Of a DNA stretch of 64,000 nt, positions 34,650-45,097 are shown one piece after another; the stretch's first letter is position 1, and the number at the start of each line of letters is the position of its first letter. A program made the position numbers and the translations under genes. This DNA comes from Nageia nagi (taxonomy: Eukaryota > Pinophyta), in the NCBI GenBank assembly GCA_050084985.1, contig JBITNC010000001.1, forward strand, positions 201,128,001 through 201,192,000, written 5' to 3'. The notes below the pieces were generated by a model that saw nothing but the letters and a program-made list of their open reading frames with translations, searched no databases and was not told the origin of the DNA.

Positions 34650-37600
34650 GATTTAACTATATTTTAAGGAAGTGGAGATCTGGCTTCATCATATAAATAG
34701 GGCAAAGCATTTCTATGTAAGTTATTCATACATTTGTCTCCATCATTAATACCATGAGTTAGGTTATTAACTTTTACAATCATACCTATTATCTTCTCAT
34801 GTTTTTCCTTAGATAGGATTTGGACCTTGACTAATACTACTTGATTTATCATCTTGAAGGCTTCTTGGGCTTCCAATTGCTTTCCAAAAATATTTTCTCT
34901 TTTGTTCTCAAAATTGGCATTATGTTTCATCCATCATATTTGTACAACAGAGAACATAATATCTAACAAACAACATAGAATCCAATCCAAGAATAACCTT
35001 ACATATTTATTATGTATTTTTATTAGGGAAATAAGCAAGAGAGTTAGAGAGATCAGTGTTGGTTCAATAGGCTACAAAGTTAGAGTTTGATTTCTCAATT
35101 GCTTTTCTAAATTTGCCTCCTTCTTACTCCCAGCTTCCTGTATGCTCACTAATTCTCTTCCTTTACTCTCATTTATGTCATGCAAAGCTTTTAGCTTTAC
35201 TTCATTCTACATCTTTCATTTATCATTTTCTTTATTACTTCCTCCATTTTAGATAAATTTGCATGCATATTCTCAATGGCCCTAACATTCTAGTCCTTTT
35301 ATGTTTGATATGTAATTACTTATGCATATTTTTTGGCTAATTCCTTTTATATTTGTTCTAGCCCACTTCCCAAAGACTTACATATTTTTTTCATTAGCTT
35401 CAACTCTTTATACTTGGCCTTGAGTTCTACTTCTTTCTTTGTTATAATCTTCTTCATCTTGGAAGTTTCCATCTTCTGAGTCAAGTCATTAATTGTTCTT
35501 TGCAAAATCTTTATTTTAGCCGAATGATGGACCTCTCTTTCCTCTAGGGATTTATTCTTCTTATCTATCTTATTGCACTCCCTCTTTGCTTTCAATAAAT
35601 GAACATCCAACCAATCTAGACCCCTCCTAGTATAGTTTATTTTGTCTCTCCTACTAATTTTATCATTATGTAAGGATATAGAAACATTTATTAATTGGGA
35701 TGGATTTTTTTTGGAAGTGTCAACTTCACATGCCTTTATCTAGAATAAATTATTCTTCATGTATAAGGTGGTCTCAAATTACATTTTCCTAGAAATTTGA
35801 GTAAGCTTTTATAATTCACTATCATACCATTTTTTGCTTTACTTTTGAATTCTTTTAAATATATTTCAACTTCCCCTAATTGATTAGGCTTTCTCGAAAT
35901 GATCATAATGGGAAAAGAATCAAGCGCTTACACTGTAAGTTTCTTGGCATCATTAGAATGTAAGGTTCAATTTTTTATTTTGACTTGCCTTCTAATTGAG
36001 GTATTTGAATTCAAAAATAGAATATCTATATTCCCTATACCATATGGAGAATTCAAAGATAGAATCTCTATATTCCCTATACTAGTATTAGGAGTGACTT
36101 GGTCTTCTAGACTTGTAAACTTGAAAGATGGTTTGAAATTCTTATTTTTGATCCCAACAATTCTCTTTGTAGTCTTGTTCTTTGCTATAAAGGAAACATT
36201 TACTTCTTCATCCTCATATCATGATAGTTGATCAAAGAGTCTAAAGCATCAGAAGCATTTTGGGGCTTCTCACTAGACTCTTCCTCTTCAAAGGTACATC
36301 TTCTCCTATTCAACTTCTTTGGCTTCTCTATCCTTGGGATTTTCCTTTGTCTGACTCTCTTGGTAGGTCATTTTGAAACTTGTTATTTTTCTTGTAACCT
36401 ATGGGCCATGGTGAGGCTTAACCTTTGTTCTTCTACTACTTGTTTAACAACATTCTCCTCTTTTTCTAGTAACTTTCAAGTGTATTCTTCATATGCTTAG
36501 ATGGATTTGTTCCTATAACTTCAACATGCATTAATCATTGAAGCTATTAGCTTATCTCATGGTTTGAATGACCTTATATCATATCCATATGAATCTAAAT
36601 CTAAACTTGAGTCCCATATCCATATTATTTTATGATCAATAATTAGGTTCTTGGTCTAGGTACATATTTTGGGCCTAAAATTAGATGGGATGACTTCTCT
36701 TGCCATACTGCATATTGCTTATCATAAGCCTGATTGAATTGTTTATCTTTTTTTGTAATCCTAAGGAAAGGATTTATACTTATTCTTTATTCAATACTAT
36801 AGAAAATATTTCTTCTTTCAGATAACTATAAACATCTTTACAATCCTTTAGACAACTTTAAATTTTCTACAAAAGTGTAGTCTAATTTAATTTTATATGC
36901 TTTCCATTCAAGATCTCTCTGTAATGCATTCAACATAGATGCTAGTAAAAATGGTCCATCCTCTCTACCATTTTAGAAGGTTTCAAATACTTCCTCAGTT
37001 ATCTTGTGGAAATCAAGGGCCTTTACATTCTTAATTCATAACAAGTTCTAAAACTTATCTTCCAAATCATACAACCACTTAATTGCAATCTCATGCACCT
37101 ACATAGCCTTCATATTCTTAGTGATGTTTAGCCAACAATTTCTCTATTGAGTGGTTATGATTTCAATTTGTAGAGGGTGTGGATACAGAGCCTTCTTAAT
37201 TGCACTAGATCCCAATTCTATCTTTATATAATCCATTTTCCTAATCACTTAAATCTCAAAACTCTAGTCAAAAGCATAGAAAGGAAATGTCATATCTTTC
37301 CTATAGAATCCATATAGTCAAATGATAGTATGATTCTTTCTGAAATAGAAATTTCCTTTTGGATCAAAAATGGGCTTTAAGTAATATCTTGCCTTTTTTA
37401 TATATGGGTAAAGTACTCACCTTTTATGAAAGCTATAGTTAGAGCCATAAAGAATCTCACAAAATCTTTGTAAGAATTTTCTATATGCAACATGTTTGTC
37501 CATTTGTTACTCAAAATTCCTCTCCATTTCTACCCCTTTTGTTCAAGTTGAGAACTAGGAAGACTTCAAGATGTTGATGTACTAACAACCAATAGATATA

Positions 37601-38120
37601 TGAAGGATAATGAAAATATGAAACCTTACTCTATTTCCCATTCGATTGGATAATTTCTTTTCTATAAATTCAAACTAATTAAATCTATATTTCTAGAAAT
37701 TTTGGATGAATCAGGAAGCTAGAGCTATATTCTTTTCTTGGAGAATAGTGTTTTCCTTTTCTCTATGTAGAATGGAAATTAACGTTAGCAATATGCTCAT
37801 ATCTAGTTTGAATGTCAAAATCTTATACTAATTCAAATTATTATTGAAAATGATGACAAAGTGTGAATTTAACCATTACACTGAATAATGCTCTACGTCA
37901 CTTTCTTTAATCTTTACTTCATCTAATGATTCCATTATTCTAGGTTTGGAAGAAGAAATTAGGCCATCCTTAGACATATCTAATAAGGGTTTTCCATATT
38001 TCCTTGCAATACGAGCTTTCACATCTACTAGCTTATCTTGTAAATCTATCAACTCTGGATAGGAATGAGACCTTCTAGGTATATAGGGAATGATGGTAGG
38101 AGTATTATATATCAAATTTT
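34650..38120 (-). pseudogene. post-pol ORF remnant of element E, coiled-coil end
   Basis: Reading on the minus strand starts with MIYNTPTIIPYIPRRSHSYP at 38115 and continues brokenly through KARYYLKPIFDPKGNFYFRK (about 37410) and LASMLNALQRDLEWKAYKIK (about 36930). A strongly charged heptad region (35610-35347) with ECNKIDKKNKSLEEREVHH predicts a coiled coil. The end lies near 34664. No family is recognised. It sits between integrase and the 3' LTR, as the post-pol region of D does. Plus-strand ORFs here are shadows. Confidence 0.45.
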
Positions 38121-38559
38121 ATATGAAATGATTTTTTGAGGAAAGGGATTCCATAGGTTTTCTCTTGAAATTTCTATATCCTTCTAAAATGGTTGTCTAA
38201 AAAATTGGCATTAGAATCTATACAGATGCTTTTGAGGAGTTGTTGCTTACCCATATTGTTAGGAAAGTACTTTAGAAATTCTAAATTAAAACTTGTACAA
38301 CTTAGACTCAGCACTGCAACTTTGGCCTTAGGAGGTAATGCATGTAGCAGACTTATTTTTGGGCAAAATAAAATGACTACTTAAAAACTATTAATGACAC
38401 ATCATGCAAACCTAATTAATCATAATCACTTTAGATATTGCTATAATGGATTCCTTGAAAAGTATTTAAATATACTAACATAACTAATGCACATAAAATA
38501 ATAATTAAAAAATACATAATATACAAGTGTTACATAATATTTCAAATTCTAGTCATTTA

Positions 38560-39780
38560 TGGTGATCAAAAGAATCTAACCATCCATTCATTCCAGCTCA
38601 TATACATTTGATTGAATTTCTTATGCTATGATATAAGATCCTGACCATAGTGAATCAAACATTATGTGATTGTTGGGCTTTGCTCTATCTTCATCCCATT
38701 TTAAAACCAAATCTTTTTTTTTGAATGAAATGGAGGATGAACACTTTAAATCAAACCAATGTTTAACCATACTATTTCTCTTCTATAGTTCCTTGTAAGC
38801 ATTTTCCCAAAAATCTTCTAAATATAGTAATTTAAGAATCCTTGATTCAACTGGGTTGATATTCAACATTTCATATTATTGAAGAAATTTCAATACTAAG
38901 AACTCAATATATGTTAGTAATATTATTATTATATCATAAACCAAGATATGAATGGAATTTCTAATTAAAATCTTGTATGAAACTCAATCAACCTAGAGAG
39001 CAAGATCTAGTTTTTATCCCAATCTTTCTAGTTTTCATCAATAGTCCATTTCAAAATTTGAAGTAAATTCTTATTTGTAGACTCTACCATACCATTTCCT
39101 TATGGGTAATAATTTGATGAAGTCTTTCAATAAATCCCATACTTAAAAAAAAAATTATGAAAGTCTTATTCCTAAGAATGCCTAACCATTGTCAGATATG
39201 ATGGTTTGAGAAATATCAAAATGAGTAATGATTTTTTTCATAAATTCCATAATGGTATCTTGATATGTGTTCTTAGTTGTAGCCACTTCAATCCACCTCG
39301 TAAAATAATCAATTATAGTGAAAGTAAACCTATTACCTAACGATGAATAAGGATTAATCATTATGATGAAATCCAATCCCGATTGTTGAAATGATTTGTT
39401 AGCCATGATAGGCTAAAGTGGTATTGCTTCCATTCTCCTTCCTATAAACCTATGATATTTATCACATTCTTTAACAATATAGAAGGAGTCTATATATATT
39501 AATGGCAAAAAGTATCCATATTACAAGATTTTTATGGCTATAGTATATTTGAAAAAATGACCTTTGGTAATGGTCGAATGAAATTCATGTAGTGTCTTGG
39601 TAACTTAAGCTATTTGTATACATCTTAGTAACATGCCATTATGATTTTTTATGTAAAATTCCTTCAATCATATTGTAATTTAATGTATTTAGTTTAAACC
39701 TATTCCTCTAAGGGACATCAAGGTTTCTAGGCAATCTCCTAGTGTTAAAATAGTTGAGAAGCTTAGTAACCTAACTCTAT
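38560..39780 (-). pseudogene. integrase of element E
   Basis: It reads ANKSFQQSGLDFIIMINPYS, TIIDYFTRWIEVATTKNTYQ, SQTIISDNG, then VESTNKNLLQILKW, so Asp, Asp and Glu of the catalytic core are present. The HHCC part (39600-39410) is broken. The C-terminal half has many stops. It is the direct neighbour of the post-pol region. Confidence 0.75.
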
Positions 39781-39869
39781 TGATCTCATTGAAGTTAATT
39801 TTTTCTGATCTCATCTTTTATTAACATTATCTACTTATATTCTAGATCTATGTTTAAATGTTCACAAAG

Positions 39870-41208
39870 GGTTATTCTCTTAATTTCTTTGGTAGGCCAA
39901 ATTTCTATATCATATTTTAAAATCTTTATGATCCATTTGGCTCTTCCTTCACTCAAATCTTCTTGCAAAATGTAATTTCTTACATCTAGATGAGTAGTAA
40001 GGACTAGAATGTTATTTTGGGATACATAATGCTTGAAATTTATGAAACCTTTAATTACTATAAATACTTGTTTATCTATGAAATTGTACCTTTCTTTAGC
40101 ATCATGTAATATCTAACTAAAAAAGGCTATCAGATGTTCTTCATCATTATCCTTCTTTTGAGTTAGAACTGAAGTTATACTTCTCTCTACTCCATAATCA
40201 TACATAATAAATTCTTTGAAGAAGTTTGGATTCTTCAAAATAGAAACTATCATGATAAATAATTTTATTTGTTCAAATGTAGCCAATCTTTCTATTATCC
40301 ATTCAAAAGGTATTTAATCTTTGAGTAGCTTTGTGATGGGATGAACTATTGTAGAAAAATCTTACATGAACCTTCTAACAAAATTTATGTTTCCCATAAG
40401 TGATTTTAATTTATTTTTGTTGGATGGTATTGTTAACTTGGATATTGCTTCTACCATTCTAGGATTAATGGACCATCCTTCTTTTGATATCACATATTTC
40501 AGTAATTTCCCTTTATTCATGATAAAAATAAATTTCTTTAGATTAAATGAGATTCCAAACTCTTTAACATTTTATGAAAGTTTGTCGAAGGTGTTGTAAG
40601 TGATTTATTTTTTATGATAAAAAAACTATGATATCGTATAGGTAAACCAATACGATATTATTTATTAGCTCACCAAAAGCATGATCCATGGCTCTTTGAA
40701 GGTAGCTCTACCATTTGATAATCCAAAAGGCATCCATTGAAATGAAAATGTTCCCCATTTGGTTGTAAATACTATCTTAAACTAATCTTCATCTTTAACC
40801 TAAATTTGATTATATCCTAAAAAATCATCAATAAAGAAAAAATAATCTTCCTTAACAATAGTATGTAGAATTTTCTCCATGGGGGTTAGGGGATAGTTAT
40901 CCTTTAGGGATTCTTTATTTAGGTTCCAAAAGTCAACACATAGTCTGATATCTCCATTTTTCTTCCTAACTAACATTAGATTGGAAAGCTAGGTTGTGTT
41001 CTTAGTAGGATATATAATGCCAGCTTGAAATACCTTTAGTAGCTATTATTGCATTATTGTTTTAATTTTAGGATTCATTACCCTTTAATTTTTCCTAAAA
41101 GGTATTGTTCCTTCTTCTAATTCAATAGTGTGTTGGATTATATATTTCTTATACACTTTGAAATTTATTAGGAACAAGCTATAATTTTAGAAAATTCCTT
41201 CATTATCA
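39870..41208 (-). pseudogene. RT and RNase H of element E
   Basis: RT reads IQHTIELEEGTIPFR (41160), LMLVRKKNGDIRLCVDFWNL, LKDNYPLTPMEKILHTI and FQWMPFGLSNGRA. The YxDD area (near 40650) is decayed. The thumb reads KLKSLMGNINFVRRFM. RNase H follows from FIMYDYGVERSITSVLTQKK (about 40215). The sequence begins right at the CCTTG target duplication of the copia element; upstream pol lies beyond 50485. Confidence 0.8.
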
Positions 41209-41213
41209 CCTTG
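41209..41213. repeat. target-site duplication CCTTG (left of I)
   Basis: CCTTG borders the left LTR of element I and recurs at 50481-50485, proving a single clean insertion into E. Confidence 0.95.
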
Positions 41214-41333
41214 TGTTAGAATTTGTAATGAAATATTGTGAATATCTAAACTCCTTGTAAGTTCAATTAATCACTTAAAGGATATGTAGATACCTTAAGG
41301 GATTAATTGAATTCTTTATTATGTGTGGACTTT

Positions 41334-41425
41334 GACCTAACCATGGGGTTAGTTGGTAGGTTAAAGTTAGGTCACACATTTATTGTAACCCTAACCTAAC
41401 CCTTGGGTTAAAGGGAGGTTAGGGA
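41334..41425 (+). promoter_or_regulatory. CTAACC/GGTTAG array in U3 of element I
   Basis: About seven copies of CTAAC or GTTAG words occur in 90 bp just upstream of the TATA box. They include inverted pairs CTAACC-ATGG-GGTTAG (41337-41352) and TAACCC-TT-GGGTTA (41397-41410), and GGTAGGT, the complement of the AC element ACCTACC bound by plant R2R3-MYB proteins. This looks like a MYB-responsive enhancer; it is identical in the 3' LTR. Confidence 0.5.
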
Positions 41426-41438
41426 GGTGCTCTCAAGC

Positions 41439-41447
41439 TATAAATAG
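41439..41447 (+). promoter_or_regulatory. TATA box of element I
   Basis: TATAAATAG lies in the LTR about 30 bp before the likely transcription start. It is repeated at 50202-50210 in the 3' LTR. Confidence 0.75.
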
Positions 41448-41717
41448 AGGGCCTCTCCTCTTTTAAACACATCTAAGTTTTGGAGTAAGATTACTCTACT
41501 TGGTTGTGTAGGAGAGAGCAAGAGAATAGTTGTAAGAGAGGCATAGATTGAGAATAGAGAACTAGTTATGGATGTACTCCCAAGGAGGGAGGAACCACAT
41601 TATATTGGTGTCATATTGTGTGAATGTGTTAGTAGCTTGTAGATGTTGCATGTTGAATGTGATTGAGCTTTCTATAGTCTTGGACCTTTGGGAATTAGAG
41701 TAGTGCTAATTCCAACA

Positions 41718-41733
41718 AGTGGTATCTAGAGTT
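41718..41733 (+). promoter_or_regulatory. primer-binding site of element I
   Basis: AGTGGTATCTAGAGTT follows the LTR. It matches the initiator Met tRNA site TGGTATCAGAG apart from one inserted T. Confidence 0.65.
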
Positions 41734-42384
41734 TGGTGTGGAAGCTCTTCTTCTACATTTTGTAGGTGCTTCATCCTTCTCAAATTTGGAGATCTTAATC
41801 CTAATCTTCATTGTGAGGTAAAAGGTTTGCAAAGGTATAACCTTCTATCCTTATTTAACTAAGTTCATTATGATACTAATCTTTTGTATGATTATGCTAG
41901 CTCAATGTCTTAGCAATACCATAATATATTTTTGCTACTCTCTTCTTACTAACAATATTTTATGTTAGTAATCTATTTTTAATGTACAAAGAAAATGCCT
42001 TTTTTTTTGTGAGCAAAAATATATTATGATAGCATTGAAAAGATTTTTTACAATAGTCTTTTGTGAAAAATATCAAAAAAGGAGGAAGGTGCAATTTTTT
42101 TTACATATTTTATTGTTGAAATAAAGTGGAGGACTTTATTTACAAGTTTTTTTTGAAATATTTAAATTCTAGAGGCAATTTTTTTTAAAAATTTTAAAGC
42201 AAATATAGAGATATTATTGTTATTGTTGAAAAAAGAGGAGAAAGGTATTTAACAAGAAAAAGGAAGATTTACCTTCACTTTATTTACCATGTTTTTCAAT
42301 TTTTTACAAAATTAGTATTAAATTGAAAATATTGTAAAGTTTACAAAGTTTACAAAACAAAATTAATTTTTGAAAAAAATATTG
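41734..42384 (+). other. leader of element I, AT-rich part
   Basis: Untranslated leader between the primer site and the captured region. It has long A and T runs. No ORF of note. Confidence 0.5.
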
Positions 42385-42483
42385 TGAGGGCCACGTTGGT
42401 TGAGCACTGGTCTTCCTCCTCCCCGTAGCCTGCTCTTCCTCTTCTCCTACTGGTGAATCACCTCTCCTCCTCCCTCGTGCGCA
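42385..42483 (+). other. pyrimidine-rich segment before PPR block 1
   Basis: Base composition changes sharply from AT-rich to CTCCTC-rich. It contains CCCCGTAGCCTGCTC. Similar segments lie at 42895-43028 and 43200-43510. Confidence 0.55.
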
Positions 42484-42894
42484 AACAGTGGAAGCATAGG
42501 GAGGCACATGAATTGCTTGACAAGATGCATGATGTAAACACCGTTGTGTGGACTGAAATGATCACAGGATTAGCACGTACGCCCATGATGTTTTTCAACT
42601 GTATGACTGAACGAGACATCTTCTCAGGTTACCAAAGACATGGCTTTCCTCGACAGGCTATGACACTATTTTTCCAAATGCAACAAACACCAGCAGTAGT
42701 CCAACCAGATCATTTCACCTTTTCCATTATCGCAAAACTGGGAAATTTGGAACAAGGTTTATACATACACGAAAGATTTAAAAAAAAAACCATTTTTTTT
42801 TCACATGTTGTAGTTGTGAATGCCATGGCAGACATGCATGCAAAATGTGGAAGTGTAGAGAAAGGCACGCGAAGTTATTTGATAAGATGCATGG
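42484..42894 (+). pseudogene. captured PPR gene fragment, block 1
   Basis: This is a piece of a plant PLS-type pentatricopeptide repeat protein; such proteins bind organellar RNA. It reads HREAHELLDKMHDVNTVVWT, EMITGLAR, then NCMTERD joined to GYQRHGFPRQAMTLFFQMQQ, PDHFTF, GNLEQGLYIHERF, VVVNAMADMHAKCGSVEK and, after a one-base shift, HAKLFDKMHG. About three repeats are covered. A few codons are missing between ERD and GYQ. It has no start, no transit peptide and no end, and lies inside a retrotransposon leader, so it is not a working gene. Confidence 0.88.
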
Positions 42895-43028
42895 CTAAAC
42901 TCCTCCTCGCATGCATCAGTAGCATCTTGCATGCACTGACTCCCTCCTCCCTCACCAGCAACCTCACCTCCCTCTCCTTACTCCTCCCTAGCACGTAGCA
43001 GCCTCCTCCCAACCCATGCTCTCTCCAC
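42895..43028 (+). other. pyrimidine-rich segment between PPR blocks
   Basis: A C-rich, CTCC-rich stretch unrelated to PPR coding. It contains GCACGTAGCAGCCTCCTCCC. It separates two PPR pieces that would otherwise adjoin at equivalent points of neighbouring repeats. Confidence 0.6.
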
Positions 43029-43196
43029 GCGAGTTGTTTGATTGCATGGTTCAGACATAATTTCATGGAATGCAATGATCATAGGATATGCACAAAATGG
43101 ATTTCCTGAAAAGGCCAGAGAGATTTTTAAGCATATGCAATTATCACACGTAAAGCCAAACTTTGTAACCTTTGCCACCATTCTTCCAGCCAACTG
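43029..43196 (+). pseudogene. captured PPR gene fragment, block 2
   Basis: It starts at RELFDCM and, after a one-base shift, reads SDIISWNAMIIGYAQNGF, PEKAREIFKHMQLSHVKPNF and VTFATILPAN, one complete PPR repeat and the start of the next. It then passes abruptly into C-rich sequence. Same source family as block 1, same strand. Confidence 0.88.
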
Positions 43197-43510
43197 CGAT
43201 GCCCCTGCATGGCCTTCCACGTAGCCTCCTCGACTTCTCCTTGCCCCCGCGTTGCTCAGACTCTGCACCACAAGCATGCAGGTCAACTCTTAGGTGCTAC
43301 CACTCTGCACCATGAGCAAAATGCTCCTGCACTCTCCTTCCTCTCCTTTTGCACTCCTCCTCTCAACCGCCAGCCTCTTAGTGGTTCAACCATACACTCC
43401 TCTTCCTCCTCAACACCTCCACATGCCTCCATGCAGGTCATCCTCCTTCCCACAGTCAAGGTTGATGGCTGCCAACTCTTTGCAAAGTCTTCCTTATCAC
43501 TTAAATGCAC
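43197..43510 (+). other. pyrimidine-rich segment after PPR block 2
   Basis: C-rich sequence with CACGTAGCCTCCTCGAC. Short ORFs in three frames have low-complexity translations and no recognisable domain, so none is called. Confidence 0.5.
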
Positions 43511-45097
43511 TTAATTCTTGTTGACAACTTGCAAAATAATGCTCTCCCAAAAGGCAACGTATACTCCTTCTTGGTAAGGGAAGGGTTTCCATCACTACTT
43601 TACCTATATGCATTTATTTTTTTTTGACTTGAAGTATTTTAGAGTGTTTGAAGTAAAAGAAGCATTAAAGAGCATTAAAAATAGGGGTATGGGTCTCCTA
43701 TTACAACTTGCACACATATACTTCTTAGGCATTTATTTATTTATTTTACTTGCTTACAAGTTAATTGCTCCCATTAAATGGACTTAGGAGTACTTAGAAT
43801 ATTTCTAATATTTTTACTCCAAATTGCATGTTTAAAATTACTAAAAATGCACATGCAATTTTTTAATGCTAACCTCTTAGCCTTTCTTTGTAAGCATAGT
43901 AATTTAGCCTAAGCATGCTATTTTTTGAAGTAAATAAGGGAAAATTTTTACTTAAAATGCATACTCATAAGACAAGTCTTAGCATACAATTTTTTGTTAG
44001 GGATAAAACTTTAAGTAAAAATGGGGGAATTGGTATAATTCTTACTTAAATTTTATCTAGATGCTAGACTTGTGATGTATAAATCTTATCTAGATATTGC
44101 ATGCTAGACTTGTGATGCATGTCTCTTTACCTTGAAAACATGATGCATGTCTCTTATAAATCTTATCTAGATATTGCATGCTAGACTTATGATGCAAGTA
44201 TTTTTATCTTGTTTGAAGAATAAAACATGCTTAGGACTTAAATTTTAAGTTAAATAATGCATGATGCATGATTACTTAAATTTTTTTTAGTCATGGAACA
44301 ATACATGTTATGAATTAAATGCTAAGTAGGACTTAGTTCTTTTTTAATTCATTAAGTACTTGAATATATTGAGCAAAATATACAAAATGTAAAAGTCCTT
44401 TAGGGGTTAGTACAAAACCCATTGGACTTTTTTAGTTTTTTCAAAGCTTGTGTGGATGATGCAATTTTACTTTACTTTATATTTTTGCACAATTTGCTTA
44501 TACTTGCAAAAATGCAAATATTGAAAAGTAACCCCTAAAATGAACACATCCGCACGTATTCTTCCACAACATGACTTGTTTGGGGAGCCACAAGGTGAGG
44601 ACAGGGCAAACTGGAGCCCTTTTAGTCCGAAGAACCGAGTGGTGGTAAGTCCGTCTTAATTGCCCCTAAGACCTCTGTTGGATTGGACATAACTCTATTA
44701 GGTGGACAGGCATGTGTGTAGTGATACCACATGTTCGCATGTCCATTCAGGGATTATCCTGATAACCTAGGAGGAAAACTAAAAACCTTAATCAAGATAA
44801 TTAAAATGGCCGATCTAAGATATGTCGGATCGTTGGAAAATAGTAGGTACTTCTCCTTGTGAGAGTATATCACTGACCAAGGTGAACTGGTTGAGGACTG
44901 GTAGTACCTGGGCTCCACCTTGCGGGCATCCAGGTGAAGGCCTAATTCTACACAAGAAAACAACCCCAACATTATTCATCTACGGATCGTGGTTATAAGT
45001 TTGCACATGTGGGACATGTTTAATTATGTTTGATTTGTATAGATGGAAACTTGTAAAAATTTGCATTCTTATTACATATTTATTTTTTGTACAGATA
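43511..45097 (+). other. leader of element I, second part
   Basis: No gene. At 44040-44200 a roughly 80-bp unit with ATCTTATCTAGATATTGC and ATGCTAGACTT is duplicated. A GC-richer patch at 44540-45000 carries short inverted repeats such as ACCTGG..CCAGGT (44907-44936) and may be a structured RNA near the gag start. Confidence 0.45.

Larger units (their letters stand above)
41214..41717 (+). repeat. 5' LTR of element I
   Basis: 504 bp, starting TGTTAGAATTTG and ending CTAATTCCAACA. TATAAATAG lies at 41439. Compared with the 3' LTR there is T for G near 41464, A for G near 41570 and G for A near 41618. Confidence 0.96.

Noticed and set aside
35899-36500. Plus-strand ORFs with hydrophobic stretches
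   Set aside because: They lie opposite the post-pol coding relic of element E and look membrane-like only because of T-rich codons.
41385-41410. Interstitial telomere repeat in the element I LTR
   Set aside because: TAACCCTAACCTAACCC is too short and irregular and is better explained as part of the CTAACC array.
42453-42998. A functional PPR gene
   Set aside because: It lacks a start context, transit peptide and enough repeats, contains a frameshift and internal deletion, and lies in a retrotransposon leader.
43209-43524. Overlapping ORFs in three frames downstream of the PPR blocks
   Set aside because: C-rich low-complexity DNA gives long ORFs by chance; no domain or shared frame is visible.
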